In this document: piece by piece, positions 36,002 to 46,539 of the stretch
Layout of the letters: each line of letters begins with the position of its first letter
How positions within the stretch are numbered: position 1 is the first letter of the stretch
Assembly (NCBI GenBank): GCA_036971715.1
Contig: JAVHJL010000004.1
Coordinates: 1,550,001 to 1,614,000 of the forward strand
Length of the DNA stretch: 64,000 nt
DNA from: Arthrobotrys musiformis
Taxonomy: Eukaryota; Ascomycota; Orbiliomycetes; Orbiliales; Orbiliaceae
Direction: 5' to 3'
Program-made: the position numbers and the translations under genes
Notes under the pieces: model-generated
What the model saw: the letters and a program-made list of their open reading frames with translations, nothing else
What the model was told of the DNA's origin: nothing
Databases searched by the model: none

Positions 36002-37815
36002 CTACCAAACAACCCCAACCACCCCCGCCAACCCCGCTCCCTTAACATAATCCTCCAATAACCCCCTCTGACCAACCACCCTCCTCGCCACCGCCCCGAC
36101 CCCAACAGCAACAGCAACCAACAACCCCCCGGGAACAACCTTCCCAACTTCAACCCCTCTCCCCCCGCTAACCTTCCCAAAATACCCCCTAATAAACCCC
36201 ACACTCCACAAAATCCTCATCCCCATATTCACACAATTCGCCCAAACAAGTCCATCAGCGCCCATCTCCAAAACCTTCACAAACCCCCAACTCGCGACCC
36301 CAAACACCCCGGAAAAGCCTAGCATCCACATACTCTGCCGTTTCAGATCCTCCGTCGTGGCTACGCTTTGTACCAACGCCTCTGTTATGCCGTTTATAGC
36401 CAGCAGGGGGATGTAGTAGCAGTAATTCGATAACGTCACCGCGGCCGGGGAATCCGCCCACCGTGCTCCTGCCACCTTACGGAGAGCCAGCGGTGCGAGG
36501 GTTGGGCCCAATGTAGCTATCAACGTTGATAGAATGGTGTAAAAGCGGAGGATCAGATGGAGGATCGTGAGGGCTTCCGTAATATTCTCCTTCGTGACGG
36601 GTTTCACCTTCTTTTCTTTCCCTTTCCCTTCATCGGTGGGATTGCTATCGTCGTCGGTGTTTAGTAGTTTGGACAGTAGATTCCGACTGGTCTCCTCGAT
36701 GGGCCTGAATAATAACCGTGCGATTAAGGATCCGTAGTTCGCGGCGAGGGCGTATATACCCTGCTCATAAGTCGTAGCGAGCCTGGTGACAAGAATCGAA
36801 TCACCTTGCGTCAACAAATGCTTGACGACAGACTGTAACCACATAGTTCGAGCGACGGAGATGGTCGGTTTGTGGAGGTAATATGCGTGTCCTGTTCTAA
36901 TACCAAAATCCCCAATTAGCTCACCTCCCCCTTCTCCAGCCATCATTGCCTCGTGAATATAATTGGAAAGGGTGTATACCTCAAATATATCCTCCTGGGC
37001 AACAAACTCCACCCATCCCCCTTCGCAATCCTCCACAACCTCAACGGATACCCAAACACCAAACACCCCGCAAAAACAACCTGTCCAACCGCAAACGGCA
37101 GCGTCTCCAATCCCTCCCCACCATCGCCCCCCCAATACTTCGATGCCAAAACCGTAATCGCAAGCGTAACCGCACAATTCGAGATCACAGCAACAGACTC
37201 ACACCCCGCGCGAAGACTATACAACAACCTCTGCTGCGCAACCGCAAACCCCGGTTCCGACAATAACTCCACCAACGAAGCGATAGCATACACCACCATC
37301 GATAACCCAAAATACCCCGTCGCGGCAGCAGGAGACTCCGAAGGCCAGAGGTGGTTATACACAATTTGTAAAAGGTATAACGCAATCACGACAACGATCC
37401 CGATCGGGACGGCGAGGTAGCTGGAATTAACCACCGTCTGGGCTTGTCCCCTTATCGTTCCCTCGATTATTCTACCATCGTCATTTTTATTATTATTTTT
37501 ATCACCGTCGGTGGTGTTTACGTCGTCCTCGGCTTCTGATTGTCGCTGTAATGCCATCCGTAGACTCTCACGAGAGAAGAATAGAATAGTCATCATGTAG
37601 AGTTCCAACTGCGCCGCTTCACCGAGTATAGCCGGCGATAGGTACCGTATGAGCAATTGGTTCATTACGAACGTGAGCAGGCGCGAGAGGACCTGGACGA
37701 GGACTAGGAACGCGGCACCGGCGGCGGAGGCATTGAGGAGAGATTTCCGGGGTGCCGCCGCTGCAACCGATCCCTTCGGTGGGTCTTCGTCGGACGTGGA
37801 TCCTGGAGGTTCCAT
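36002..37815 (-). CDS. RFT1: RFT1, lipid-linked oligosaccharide protein of the ER membrane
   Basis: A polytopic ER membrane protein required for N-glycosylation. It is linked to flipping or handling of Man5GlcNAc2-PP-dolichol, though its exact role is debated. Exons 36980-37815 and 36002-36896 give 1731 bases, 576 residues. The first ATG with a good family N-terminus is at 37815 (MEPPGSTSDEDPPKG); an upstream in-frame ATG at 37923 would add 36 residues. Multiple hydrophobic helices start at AAFLVLVQVLSRLLTFVMNQ. RFT1 hallmarks are ILGEAAQLELY, LFFSRESLRMALQRQ, TMWLQSVVKHLLTQGDSILVT, QGIYALAANYGSLIARLLFRPIEE and YCYYIPLLAINGITEALV. A low-complexity Asp/Asn insert (DGDKNNNKNDDG) and an acidic/Lys loop (SNPTDEGKGKEKK) sit in predicted loops. 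It is divergent from the HAD phosphatase gene. Confidence 0.94.
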
Positions 37816-38331
37816 CGCAATTGTGAAGTTAGAAAAACCTACAGTCGACAGAGCGAAGGTGGAAACGTCGAATGACCGAGGTGGATGTAGTAATTGTGAT
37901 TGGGTTGTGTGGCGTACACCCATGTTCGCGCCAGATCGCGGTTGGCGAACCGGGGGGAGCTACCGACCATGCACGGAGCTTAGCTTCCAACGACCGAAGC
38001 GAAGTTTCTCCGTTCTCCGAGGTAGCTCCGACGACAACTAAAAAAGGTTGGAGAGCTCCATTTGACAGGGGGTTATTAGCTATTCGGAACCGGCTGGGAG
38101 AGGAATTAGGCCCACGGGAGGGTATTCGGGGATTGTGATTAGTCGGTTTCCTTTCGAGGTACGCGCGAGTGATTGATCGTATTGATATAAACATCAACCT
38201 CCTCATATGCCCATAACCCCCTTCTTCCAACCTTCCTCTCACCATACAGACCTCAATACCTCAATACCTCAATACCTCCATACACAGTAGACATCGCCAT
38301 ATTCATATTCTAGAACTACACTTCCACCAAA
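37816..38331. promoter_or_regulatory. Divergent promoter region RFT1 / HAD phosphatase
   Basis: 516 bases between two outward-facing starts. Just before the HAD start it carries four tandem 8-nt units (38251-38282). No clear TATA box. Confidence 0.45.
38251..38282 (+). repeat. 8-nt tandem repeat, four copies
   Basis: Three exact copies of CCTCAATA and one CCTCCATA lie 50 bases before the ATG at 38332, in the probable leader or core promoter. Confidence 0.8.
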
Positions 38332-39069
38332 ATGGGCTCCCTCGCAGAAACCATCGCAACCGAACACTTCACCGCCATCCTCTCCGACATGGACGGCACA
38401 ATCTTCGACTCCACAGAAGCAGTAGTCCACCACTGGACCCGCATCGCAAACGAACTCTCCATCCCCCCCCAATCAATCCTCTCAACCTCCCACGGCCGCC
38501 GCACAATAGACATCCTATCCCTCCACGCCCCCCATCTGGCCACAATAGACTACGTCCACCACGTAGAAGGCCTAATCCCAAAACTCTACGCCTCGGACGC
38601 AAAAATCCTCCCAGGCTCCGAATCCCTCATCGCCAAGCTAACATCCTTCGGAACCCCCTGGGCCGTCGTCACCAGCGGTACTCACGTCCTAGTCGGCAGC
38701 TGGATGAAGGTTATGAATCTACCATTACCGGAGGCATCAGTTACGGCCGATGATGTGAAGAACGGAAAACCCGATCCGGAGTGTTATAATCTCGGTTTAT
38801 CCAGGGTTTTCGGAGTACCGTTGGGTTCTGAGGAGTTTGAGAGGATAGAGAAGAAGAAGGTGGTGGTGTTGGAGGATGCTCCTGCCGGAATTAGAGCCGG
38901 CAAGGCGGCTGGGTGTACGGTTATCGCCCTGCTGACGACGCATACCCATGAAGAAGCCGTCGAGGCCGGCGCCGATTGGATTGTAAAGGATTTGAGTGCC
39001 GTCAGGGCGGTCAAAGGTGATGCCAACGGTATCGATCTAGAGATTACCGGGGAAAGGGTTTTGAGATAA
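38332..39069 (+). CDS. HAD-superfamily phosphatase, glycerol-3-phosphate / 2-deoxyglucose-6-phosphate phosphatase type
   Basis: A cytosolic Mg-dependent phosphatase of 245 residues in one exon. Motif I is LSDMDGTIFDS, with the nucleophile and acid/base Asp pair. The helical cap follows (residues about 27-95). Motif II is WAVVTSGTH. Motif III Lys is in VKNGKPDPECY, and motif IV is VVLEDAPAGIRAGKAAG. These match the subfamily IA members related to yeast Gpp1/Gpp2 and Dog1/Dog2, which make glycerol from glycerol 3-phosphate or dephosphorylate 2-deoxyglucose 6-phosphate. Sequence alone does not decide the substrate. The start MGSLAETIATEHF sits behind a good fungal Kozak context (CAAAATGGG). Strong C-ending codon preference in the first half suggests good expression. 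Confidence 0.92.
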   Translation: MGSLAETIATEHFTAILSDMDGTIFDSTEAVVHHWTRIANELSIPPQSILSTSHGRRTIDILSLHAPHLATIDYVHHVEGLIPKLYASDAKILPGSESLIAKLTSFGTPWAVVTSGTHVLVGSWMKVMNLPLPEASVTADDVKNGKPDPECYNLGLSRVFGVPLGSEEFERIEKKKVVVLEDAPAGIRAGKAAGCTVIALLTTHTHEEAVEAGADWIVKDLSAVRAVKGDANGIDLEITGERVLR

Positions 39070-40004
39070 GAATTGAAGCTAAAGAGAAGTAGAAAAGTAA
39101 AAAGCGTAGATTTGCGAACGAGTTGGATGTTTATCCAGATTAGATAGATTATCTTAGATAGATACGTATACTCGATATACGGGGTTTATGGTGTACGGTA
39201 GCGATGCACACTTACAACTAATAGAATAGACTAATCGTCGATATTACACTACCACAATTATCCCCATGACATCATATACCCGAAACATTAACTTCCAAGC
39301 TACGTAGGGAAGGTCTGATGTACTTTGTAGTTTAATAGAAGAAAAGCTAGGAAACAACTATATACACTCGAAAGTTGTAGGTACAGGAAATAAAGCGGAA
39401 GGGTTGGTTAGTCTCGGTTTGGTGTCATAGACATTATCAATTTCATGTTACGATTCCAAAGTAAAAAGGAAGAATCGAAGGTCAGAAAGAGAGAAGAAAA
39501 AAAGGAAACAAGAAAAGGGCAGACAATTATCCATGGAGACGCTGTCCTCAAAGAGAAAAAGGATCCCAGCTCAGGTAAGATAGAACATAACTTGAGGAAA
39601 ACAAAAAAGTGACATTAAACGCATCCGCTTTCTCCCTGATAACGCTCGCAAGCCTAAAAATGACATTTCACTTTTGGTGTGCTACTATTTTTCTGTAAAA
39701 TAGCGCCACTACACATCTATAATAGTAATTGCACAAAATCCAAGGCAAAAAGAGAAAAAAAATAAAAGATCGAAAATAGGGAAAAAGTAATAAAGAATAA
39801 TAGAAGGGGGTTTGTCGGGGAAATTTTCGCAAATATTGGATCGCTTTCGTTCTTCTAATAGCCCGTTAAACGTTTGTGGGGTTTTCCAAAAAGGCATCGT
39901 AAGTCGGAAGTTAAAAGTGTTTTTTTTTTTTGTCGGCGCGAAAGAGGAATATAAGAGTATAAGATAAAAAGAAAAAGAAGAAGTATTCGATTTCAGAGCC
40001 CATT
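39070..40004. other. Convergent intergenic region
   Basis: 935 AT- and purine-rich bases between convergent genes. Purine tracts at 39485-39515 and 39740-39785. No gene recognised. Confidence 0.5.
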
Positions 40005-41387
40005 CTACGAATAGGTTCGGACACCAATCTTTTTGAAGGCCTCCAAAGTCCACTTCCTAGCCAATTTGATGTTCTCATCGATGATCTGCTGCCGGAGTTC
40101 CCTGACCTTTTCAATTTTGGCTTTCCTGTCCTCATTGCTCATCTTAAGAACTCGTCCGATGACGTCGAAGTCGGTCTCGGACTCATCTTGAAGCCAGACG
40201 GCCTCTTCGGTGAGGTAGGCATAAGCGCTGATAATGGCCTTGGTCGCAACAAGCGGAGTACCGGCGATCAGACTGGCAGGAACGGTCGATGAGGCCTTTC
40301 GGTCGAGATATTCAGGAGTAGCAAAAGCTGGTAAGAGAGCAAAGCATCGAGACAAGATGGTGTAGAAGTCGATATAGTTGAGTCCTTCGTCGAAAACGAC
40401 ATTGTTGACAACCTCATTCGGAACCGGTGGGTGCCTTCCGTGACCGACAAGGTGGAGAGTGATATTTCTAGGCTGTGTTTCAACTTTAGTCTGAGCTTCT
40501 TCATCCTCAGATGAGTCGTCGCGCTTATTAGCTTCGGCAGCAGGTGCTTGAGCTGGCTGTTGCTTAGCAGAGGCAGAGGCGGGCTTCAAGAACTCCCCTA
40601 GTCTTCGGAAGACCATCTTGTAATCTCTTCGCTCCTGTCCAAAGTCTCCTTGCAGACCGAAGTTAAGGTTACTATCATCGGCAATGGGTGGCAACTGGAC
40701 AGGGAAGACCGGGACGAAATGTCTGACGAGCGGTTGGTGACCTTCTTCCTTGACAACCTTCCACTTCTTCAAGCTCTGTTCGAGCAAGAACTCAGCAGTA
40801 TGGGGGCTCAAAGCCAGAAACTCGGCTCGGTTGGCTCTAACCCATCCGGACATCGCCTCCTCCAAATGATGCGTCTCATAACCCCATCGATCAGCGTGAT
40901 GGATAACGCAGAAGAGATAGGTCTTATGCTTCTCAAGCAGAACCGTCATATTCGCTTCGTACATCCTCATATCAAGCTCGCAGGTGGTAGCAACAACGAT
41001 ATCCGGAGCAGGTAGTTCATCATCAGATTTTCGGAAATCACCCATACCACGATGATCAGGGAGCGGATTGGAGAGTTCAAAAGTCCTCATGATGTCGTGA
41101 GATCCGTAACGAGACAGGCGTTGATAGAAGCTGAGTTCGGCACCGGGCAGTTTGCCCCAGGAGTTGACGAGAGCGGCAAGGACTTCATCGTGAGAACCAC
41201 CGGTTTCGACGAAAGCTATTCTCAGGGGACGCTTCTCGGCAAGTATTCGCTCTCCTGTTACAGATTGGATGTTTGTGTCGGTGCCGAAGGTCGTAGAAGG
41301 CCTGCTGGGGGCCTGGTAGATGAAAGTGCCAGCCAGGAGAAGGGAGGCGACAGCGAAGACGAGGAGGATGCTGACGCGACGAGCCAT
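40005..41387 (-). CDS. Type II membrane protein, probable glycosyltransferase-like, intronless
   Basis: 460 residues in one exon, starting MARRVSILL. A single N-terminal signal anchor (ILLVFAVASLLLAGTFIYQ, about 7-25) follows two Arg, so the body should face the Golgi or ER lumen. The body begins RPLRIAFVETGGSHDEV and includes IVVATTCELDMRMYEANM, FCVIHHADRWGYE and LALSPHTAEFLLEQ. After a Lys/Glu/Ala-rich disordered insert (about 270-305) comes ITLHLVGHGRHPP. The C-terminal block is LNYIDFYTILSRCFALLPAF then ASSTVPASLIAGTPLVATKA. This order, with a small-residue loop before a P-L-V-A strand, resembles the donor half of GT-B glycosyltransferases. That is inference: I cannot assign a CAZy family or a sugar. 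One sequon is at EANMTV. Neighbours give no clue. Confidence 0.7.
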   Translation of the reverse strand: MARRVSILLVFAVASLLLAGTFIYQAPSRPSTTFGTDTNIQSVTGERILAEKRPLRIAFVETGGSHDEVLAALVNSWGKLPGAELSFYQRLSRYGSHDIMRTFELSNPLPDHRGMGDFRKSDDELPAPDIVVATTCELDMRMYEANMTVLLEKHKTYLFCVIHHADRWGYETHHLEEAMSGWVRANRAEFLALSPHTAEFLLEQSLKKWKVVKEEGHQPLVRHFVPVFPVQLPPIADDSNLNFGLQGDFGQERRDYKMVFRRLGEFLKPASASAKQQPAQAPAAEANKRDDSSEDEEAQTKVETQPRNITLHLVGHGRHPPVPNEVVNNVVFDEGLNYIDFYTILSRCFALLPAFATPEYLDRKASSTVPASLIAGTPLVATKAIISAYAYLTEEAVWLQDESETDFDVIGRVLKMSNEDRKAKIEKVRELRQQIIDENIKLARKWTLEAFKKIGVRTYS

Positions 41388-44300
41388 GATGAAGGAAAGG
41401 AGGGAGAAATCTCGCAGGGAGATTCTGAAGAGCTCAATTGGCCAGTGGAACGAACGACGTCGAAAGCAAGAACAAGAATAATGTCGAAGGGTTGTGTAGT
41501 TGTGGTGGTTGTTTATTCAAATCAACGTGGCAAGCTTGTTCGCGTGGGATTTGGCGAGGTCGGATGATCAAGCAAGGCAAAGGCAGAGCAAAAGGAAGGA
41601 GATTCGAAAAGGCGTCGTCGAGTGTTTCTGAGTACAAACAACGGAGGAAAGAAACAACAACAGACAACAGGCCGTCAGCTGCAGGAAGGGGTTCCGTTTA
41701 CTATCATTCAGGAGACTTCAAGCGCTGGCTGAGGAAGAATATGTAGCGGTGGCGGTAGTAATAATAATTAGTCTGGTTGAGGATAGTAAGGCTAATAAAA
41801 AAAAATAAAAAAAAAAAAAAAACGCCCCTCGAAGATGGGTAACTAAATTGCGTGTATCAAACCCAAGGAAATGAGTGACTTGAAGAAGAGACAAGACAAT
41901 GCTCTAAAGCCGTGAAATGTTCCGGTGCTAGACGCAGAATTAGAAGGAATTCAACGAGCTGCTCGATTCGCAGTTGTTTCGGTCAGATGCTTCCACGCTT
42001 ACCAAGTATAAAAATAAAGAACCGATAGGAGGTGATTGATCAAGAAGTAAATTTTATAAAAGGGGGTGTGCCGGTGGAGCAAAACACCATAAGAATCGAC
42101 GTCGATGGCGGATCGAAACACACTCGTTCGTTTGCTCCGAAGCTAGCTGACCTAGCCTGACCTAACGTTTAAACCTGGTCCGGTTTAGACTTCTCAACCA
42201 ACTAGCGCAGAACCTTGCCTGTGCTCCTGCGGAACGTGGACTGTCAGAGCGATGTTGATGTTAACTAATGTTAACTAAGTCAGTAATGATAACCTGGTGA
42301 AACAGCTGGAAATGAAGATGTCGTCCAAGAATGAAACGAGCGAACGGCGCACAGAAACCCGGTCGACGGCTGCTGGTATATAAACTAAGCGGAAGGGAAA
42401 TTCCTCTCGACTCATGGCCAGGAGGACGGGGAGGTTTTAAAGTCTCACATCGATAGGATAGTAATATATTAAGATTGGAATTGACTATAACGACATCGAT
42501 TCCAATCCAAATTGCAGTAGAATTCGAGTGGGGGCACAATTGAAACTAAACCGTCGGTAAAACAGCCGGAATAGGGGAGCTGCAATACAATTCTTTATAT
42601 TAGATCTTCAACAATGGAACGGACCTCCATGTCCCTTCACAGAAACGGTATTATTCCATATTATAATAGTCATCCGCCGACCGACGGATATATATCCATC
42701 CATCTGATCTGTGATCTGTGATCTGGACGGGAGGGTCGGAACGTTCGGCCAGAGACAGCGCTGGGATACAGATATATCTCGCGAGACCTCAAAAGTTAAC
42801 GAGCCTTCGCGAAGTAACACCCGAGCCGGCCACTGACTTGCAATATAATACGCCATAAGTTATCCACTACTCACACCCTGATATCATCAAAATCTAAGAT
42901 GACCCTTTAGATTTAGATTATCACACACATCCTAGGCACACATGTAGGGTATGACGCTGACAACTGCGAAAATCACGAATCTCTCGTCAAGCCCGAACGA
43001 ACATGTCGCATGCCCCATTGGACCGATCTCCACCTACGGGAAGGGTTCAGGGGAGTTCAAGAAAGAAAGAAAAGAAAGAAAAAAGAATCCTTCTACAAAA
43101 GATCCCCCTTTAACATCCCTCCAATCGCAGCCAGTCTTTAATATCAAAAACCTCTTTCTGGTCTTGTTAAACTCTTGGTGTTCTTGCCAAGGGAATCTCA
43201 ATCTTAAAGCCTTGTCTGCCCTGCATAATCTGGTGCCGGGGGCAAATAATCCGGTCTTTGGTTCTGAACCACACCGATGTCGATGCAGCGGTATCATGTC
43301 ATATAGTACCGCTGCTCCGATCTCGAGATCTCGAGATCTCGTCTCGAGGCCTATTCACGAACCATGCATGGGCGATTCAAACACCACCTTGGAGGTGCGA
43401 ATTTTGGACTACATGCTATACAGTTACCAACTAAGTAGATCCTTACGTCGATAGTTATTTCTGCTCTTGCATTCGCAGGACGAACACTGAATTGCAGAAT
43501 CCACCTGGAGCGAGTAGATAACTAGGTACTTATTTAGAAGCTCAATCCTTTAGGTTCCCATAGACGGCCGTGATATACAGATACATTTTCCTTTGAAGTT
43601 CTGATAGTAAGCTTGCGGAACTCTAAGCTCCATACTATCGACAGTCTTCCGCAGCCTGACTGGCGACCTGTCTTGAGACTGACCTCGCAACACAAACCGA
43701 ACCCCGCGAAAAAACCCAACACTCAACACATCAATCACCAATATCCAAACCCCACAATTTCCCACCACTTCGAGTACTACATACTTCCCACCCCCTAGAC
43801 TCCCTCAAACCTTCACTTCACCACTGCCATTCCAGAACAACACGTCAACCCGGATCTTAGGCCCCACCAACCCGGGGAATTGTATCTGAATTGACGGTCC
43901 CGTACCCAGGTCCGTGCCGGTTGCTGCTAGAGTCCGTTATCCCCAGTATGAACAAACTACCTACCCATGTTCCTACCCCCCTCAACCGTCTACCATCCAT
44001 CCCAGTTAATATCCCCGACTACACACGCACACCCTCTTCTAACCGAACTCCCAAATCACCATCACACGGAATACACACCCAAAACCCTCCCTTCAAGCCC
44101 TATCACCGTACCCAAAATCCACATAACCACCAAAAACCCCACACGTAGTCCACATGAAATACACATATCCTCACCCCCGACTAGTCTACTAACAGCAATA
44201 TCCCAACTTCCCTCGCTCAATTCATCATACATGCCAGCAATCCACGATCTCGCCATAAACCCTCCCCACAAAATATTTGTAGTAGCATACAGAAAGGGAA

Positions 44301-45196
44301 TGCACGAATGAATACCCACCAGCAAAGCTCGACAGCCGGCCTTGCATTCATCAGGTTAAACCGTATTCAGAACGGATACGTATCGATTAACAGATCCAAC
44401 CATACCCCTTTAGTAACACGCAAGAACTTGCATCCAGACTATCAAATTCTCGAGTATCCAAGCCTACGAAAACCTCACTGAAAGACTTTATTATCCAAAA
44501 ATATATTTTTTTCCAATTGTTAATTTTAACCGCCCCTCGAGCACCTCCAAAAGGTCTAATACTCTCCACCAAGTTCGGTCTATAGATACAAGAATAAAAA
44601 ACAAAAAAAAGGCTGAGCTGTGAATGTAATGCTAAACAGATGCAAGATGAACTCATCAATGCACCAAGGATATCATGATATCGTATATTTTTTGTTGAAA
44701 AAAGAAAAAACAAAATGGAGGAGTGTAGCTGTGACTAACATCCTTTCGAAAAGACAATAGTTGATGGTTCCGTTCAGTCTGGAATCAAAGTGTGATGAAA
44801 AATGAAAAGATGCAGCTTCTATGGCTGGGTTCGGTGGTATATGGGAATAAAATAGGAAAAAATGAAAGTATCAGGAAGAAAAAAAAAAGTCAAAGCACAA
44901 AAGGAACAAACGTGTGAATACGAGAGCAAAGCGCAAACAAATAAAATAAAAGTGACAAAAAAAAAATCATGAAGCCCCCGCTGTTCCCCTTTCAACGCCA
45001 AAAGAATTTTGTTATTTCAAACAATCAAAAAAAAAAGTGACAAAGAACAAATGAAATAGATGTTGTCGACGGCGGCGTCGAATGATGGATATAAAATGGA
45101 AGAAAAAAAGAATCAAACAGCCCCCCGGATATAACCTTGTAAAAAAGTGGTAGTAAAATTCCGCTGTCGCCTTAACGACTTGAGTAGAGAGGGACC
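41388..45196. other. Gene-poor stretch with one weak candidate
   Basis: About 3.8 kb without a confident gene. An A run with single T interruptions lies at 41800-41822. A 20-nt palindrome lies at 43319-43338. Minus-strand text at 43815-44370 looks partly coding (see findings) but cannot be assembled into a convincing model. 44500-45190 is AT-rich with A homopolymers. Confidence 0.45.
43319..43338. repeat. 20-nt perfect palindrome
   Basis: GATCTCGAGATCTCGAGATC equals its reverse complement and consists of overlapping TCTCGAGA units. A further imperfect unit (GTCTCGAG) follows to 43347. Confidence 0.75.
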
Positions 45197-46539
45197 TCAG
45201 CCTGACCGACAGGCACATGTCAAATTGCCAATGAAGTTATTGACCATATCCGTGATGAACATCCAAGTCCACATGCCCATCACGGAGATCAAGAAGATCC
45301 AAAACCGTGCTCCGACGAACTCGTTCCTCCTGACATCCATGATCACCTCATTAAGGTAATCCCCCAGGAGGTAATCGAGACTGAGTTCCTGTTCGCCATT
45401 TTCGCTCCCGAAAATCTCAGCCACAATATCCCTCTTGACTTCCCCGCCGGCTGGTTCTGGGGATTCGTCGGAATCTGCTGCTGTGATGATCACTTCTGGC
45501 TTGGGAGTTTGGCAGAATGGAATAATCGTTTCCGCGGAAGATGTAAGAGATGATACGGATAGGTGATCCGACGACAGCAATAACTCCCCCCTGAACTCTT
45601 CTTCGACAGGTGGAGGCGTGGGCGGTGCAGTAGGCGGATCCTGTAACATAGGCCTGATCGTCTCCTGACTCACCAAACTCGGCATCTCATACATCGAAAC
45701 CTTCCGGCTCGGCGCCGCAGATCTCAAACCGGGCTGGTGCTCTTCCACAAGAAGCGTAGAACCCGAGGTCGACAGTCTGGACGAACAACGCGTGGTGACT
45801 TCCCCGCGTTCGGAGCGTATTTCGCTGGTATCCGCTTCTAATATTTCGGCTAGAGCTTCTGCTTCCGGTTCCTCGTGGATGGTTTCATAGTCCTTTATTG
45901 CGTCGTTTGCTTCTTTCAGAACGCTGGAAAGGAGAGAGGAGAGACGCTCCAGACGCTCGTCTTGATCTTGGTCGTCTTCATCTTCCTCCTCTTCCAGACC
46001 GGGTAGAACGGCTCTGGCCAGCATGAGTTCTTCATCTTCGTCGAGAAGTCGCCGACGGTGGTTGATGTCGTCGTCATAGTCGGAGATGAGTGTTGTCGGC
46101 GAGGAGAGCTGTGTTAGGTGGGATTCATGGGATTCGTATGACTGTTCGGATGAAGAGTTGGAGGCATCTGTAGATGTCGAAAGGGGACGTGTTACAGATG
46201 GTGAGAAGTATTCTATCGATGTCGGGTTTGTGAATTTGTTTGTGATAACGGCTGAAAGGCGGTCGATGGCCCGGCTTGTTCTATACAACCCAACAAATCA
46301 CCATATTAGCATATTTACCAAAAGAATATATCCACTTGATACTGGTATCAAGTTTATATCATATAGAAGAGAAAATCATACCCGTCAAGATGATCCAACA
46401 GATCAAACGTCCCTACCAGCCCCTCTTCGTGGTTCTGCAATTCGGTGAGGAGGTTGGAGAGCTGGTCCAGCAACTCATCCCGCGGTGACTCCCAACCATG
46501 ACCATGCTGCTCCTCCATCATCATCGCCATCGTCTCCAT
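45197..46539 (-). CDS. Acidic protein with C-terminal membrane anchor, unrecognised
   Basis: A 413-residue protein from exons 46382-46539 and 45197-46280 (1242 bases, in phase; the junction gives HLDG|TSRAIDRL). The true ATG is at 46539 (METMAMMMEEQ); the open frame upstream only has non-ATG codons. The N-terminal part has a Leu-rich amphipathic segment (DELLDQLSNLLTELQNHEEG). The middle is long, Ser/Glu/Asp-rich and probably disordered, with a very acidic run (LEEEEDEDDQDQDERLERL) and a Pro stretch (PTAPPTPPPVEEE). The C-terminus has a hydrophobic helix (FWIFLISVMGMWTWMFI, about 380-396) and a short tail ending CACRSG. The shape suggests a tail-anchored or single-pass organelle protein with a cytosolic disordered body. 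I do not recognise the family and infer no function. Confidence 0.75.
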
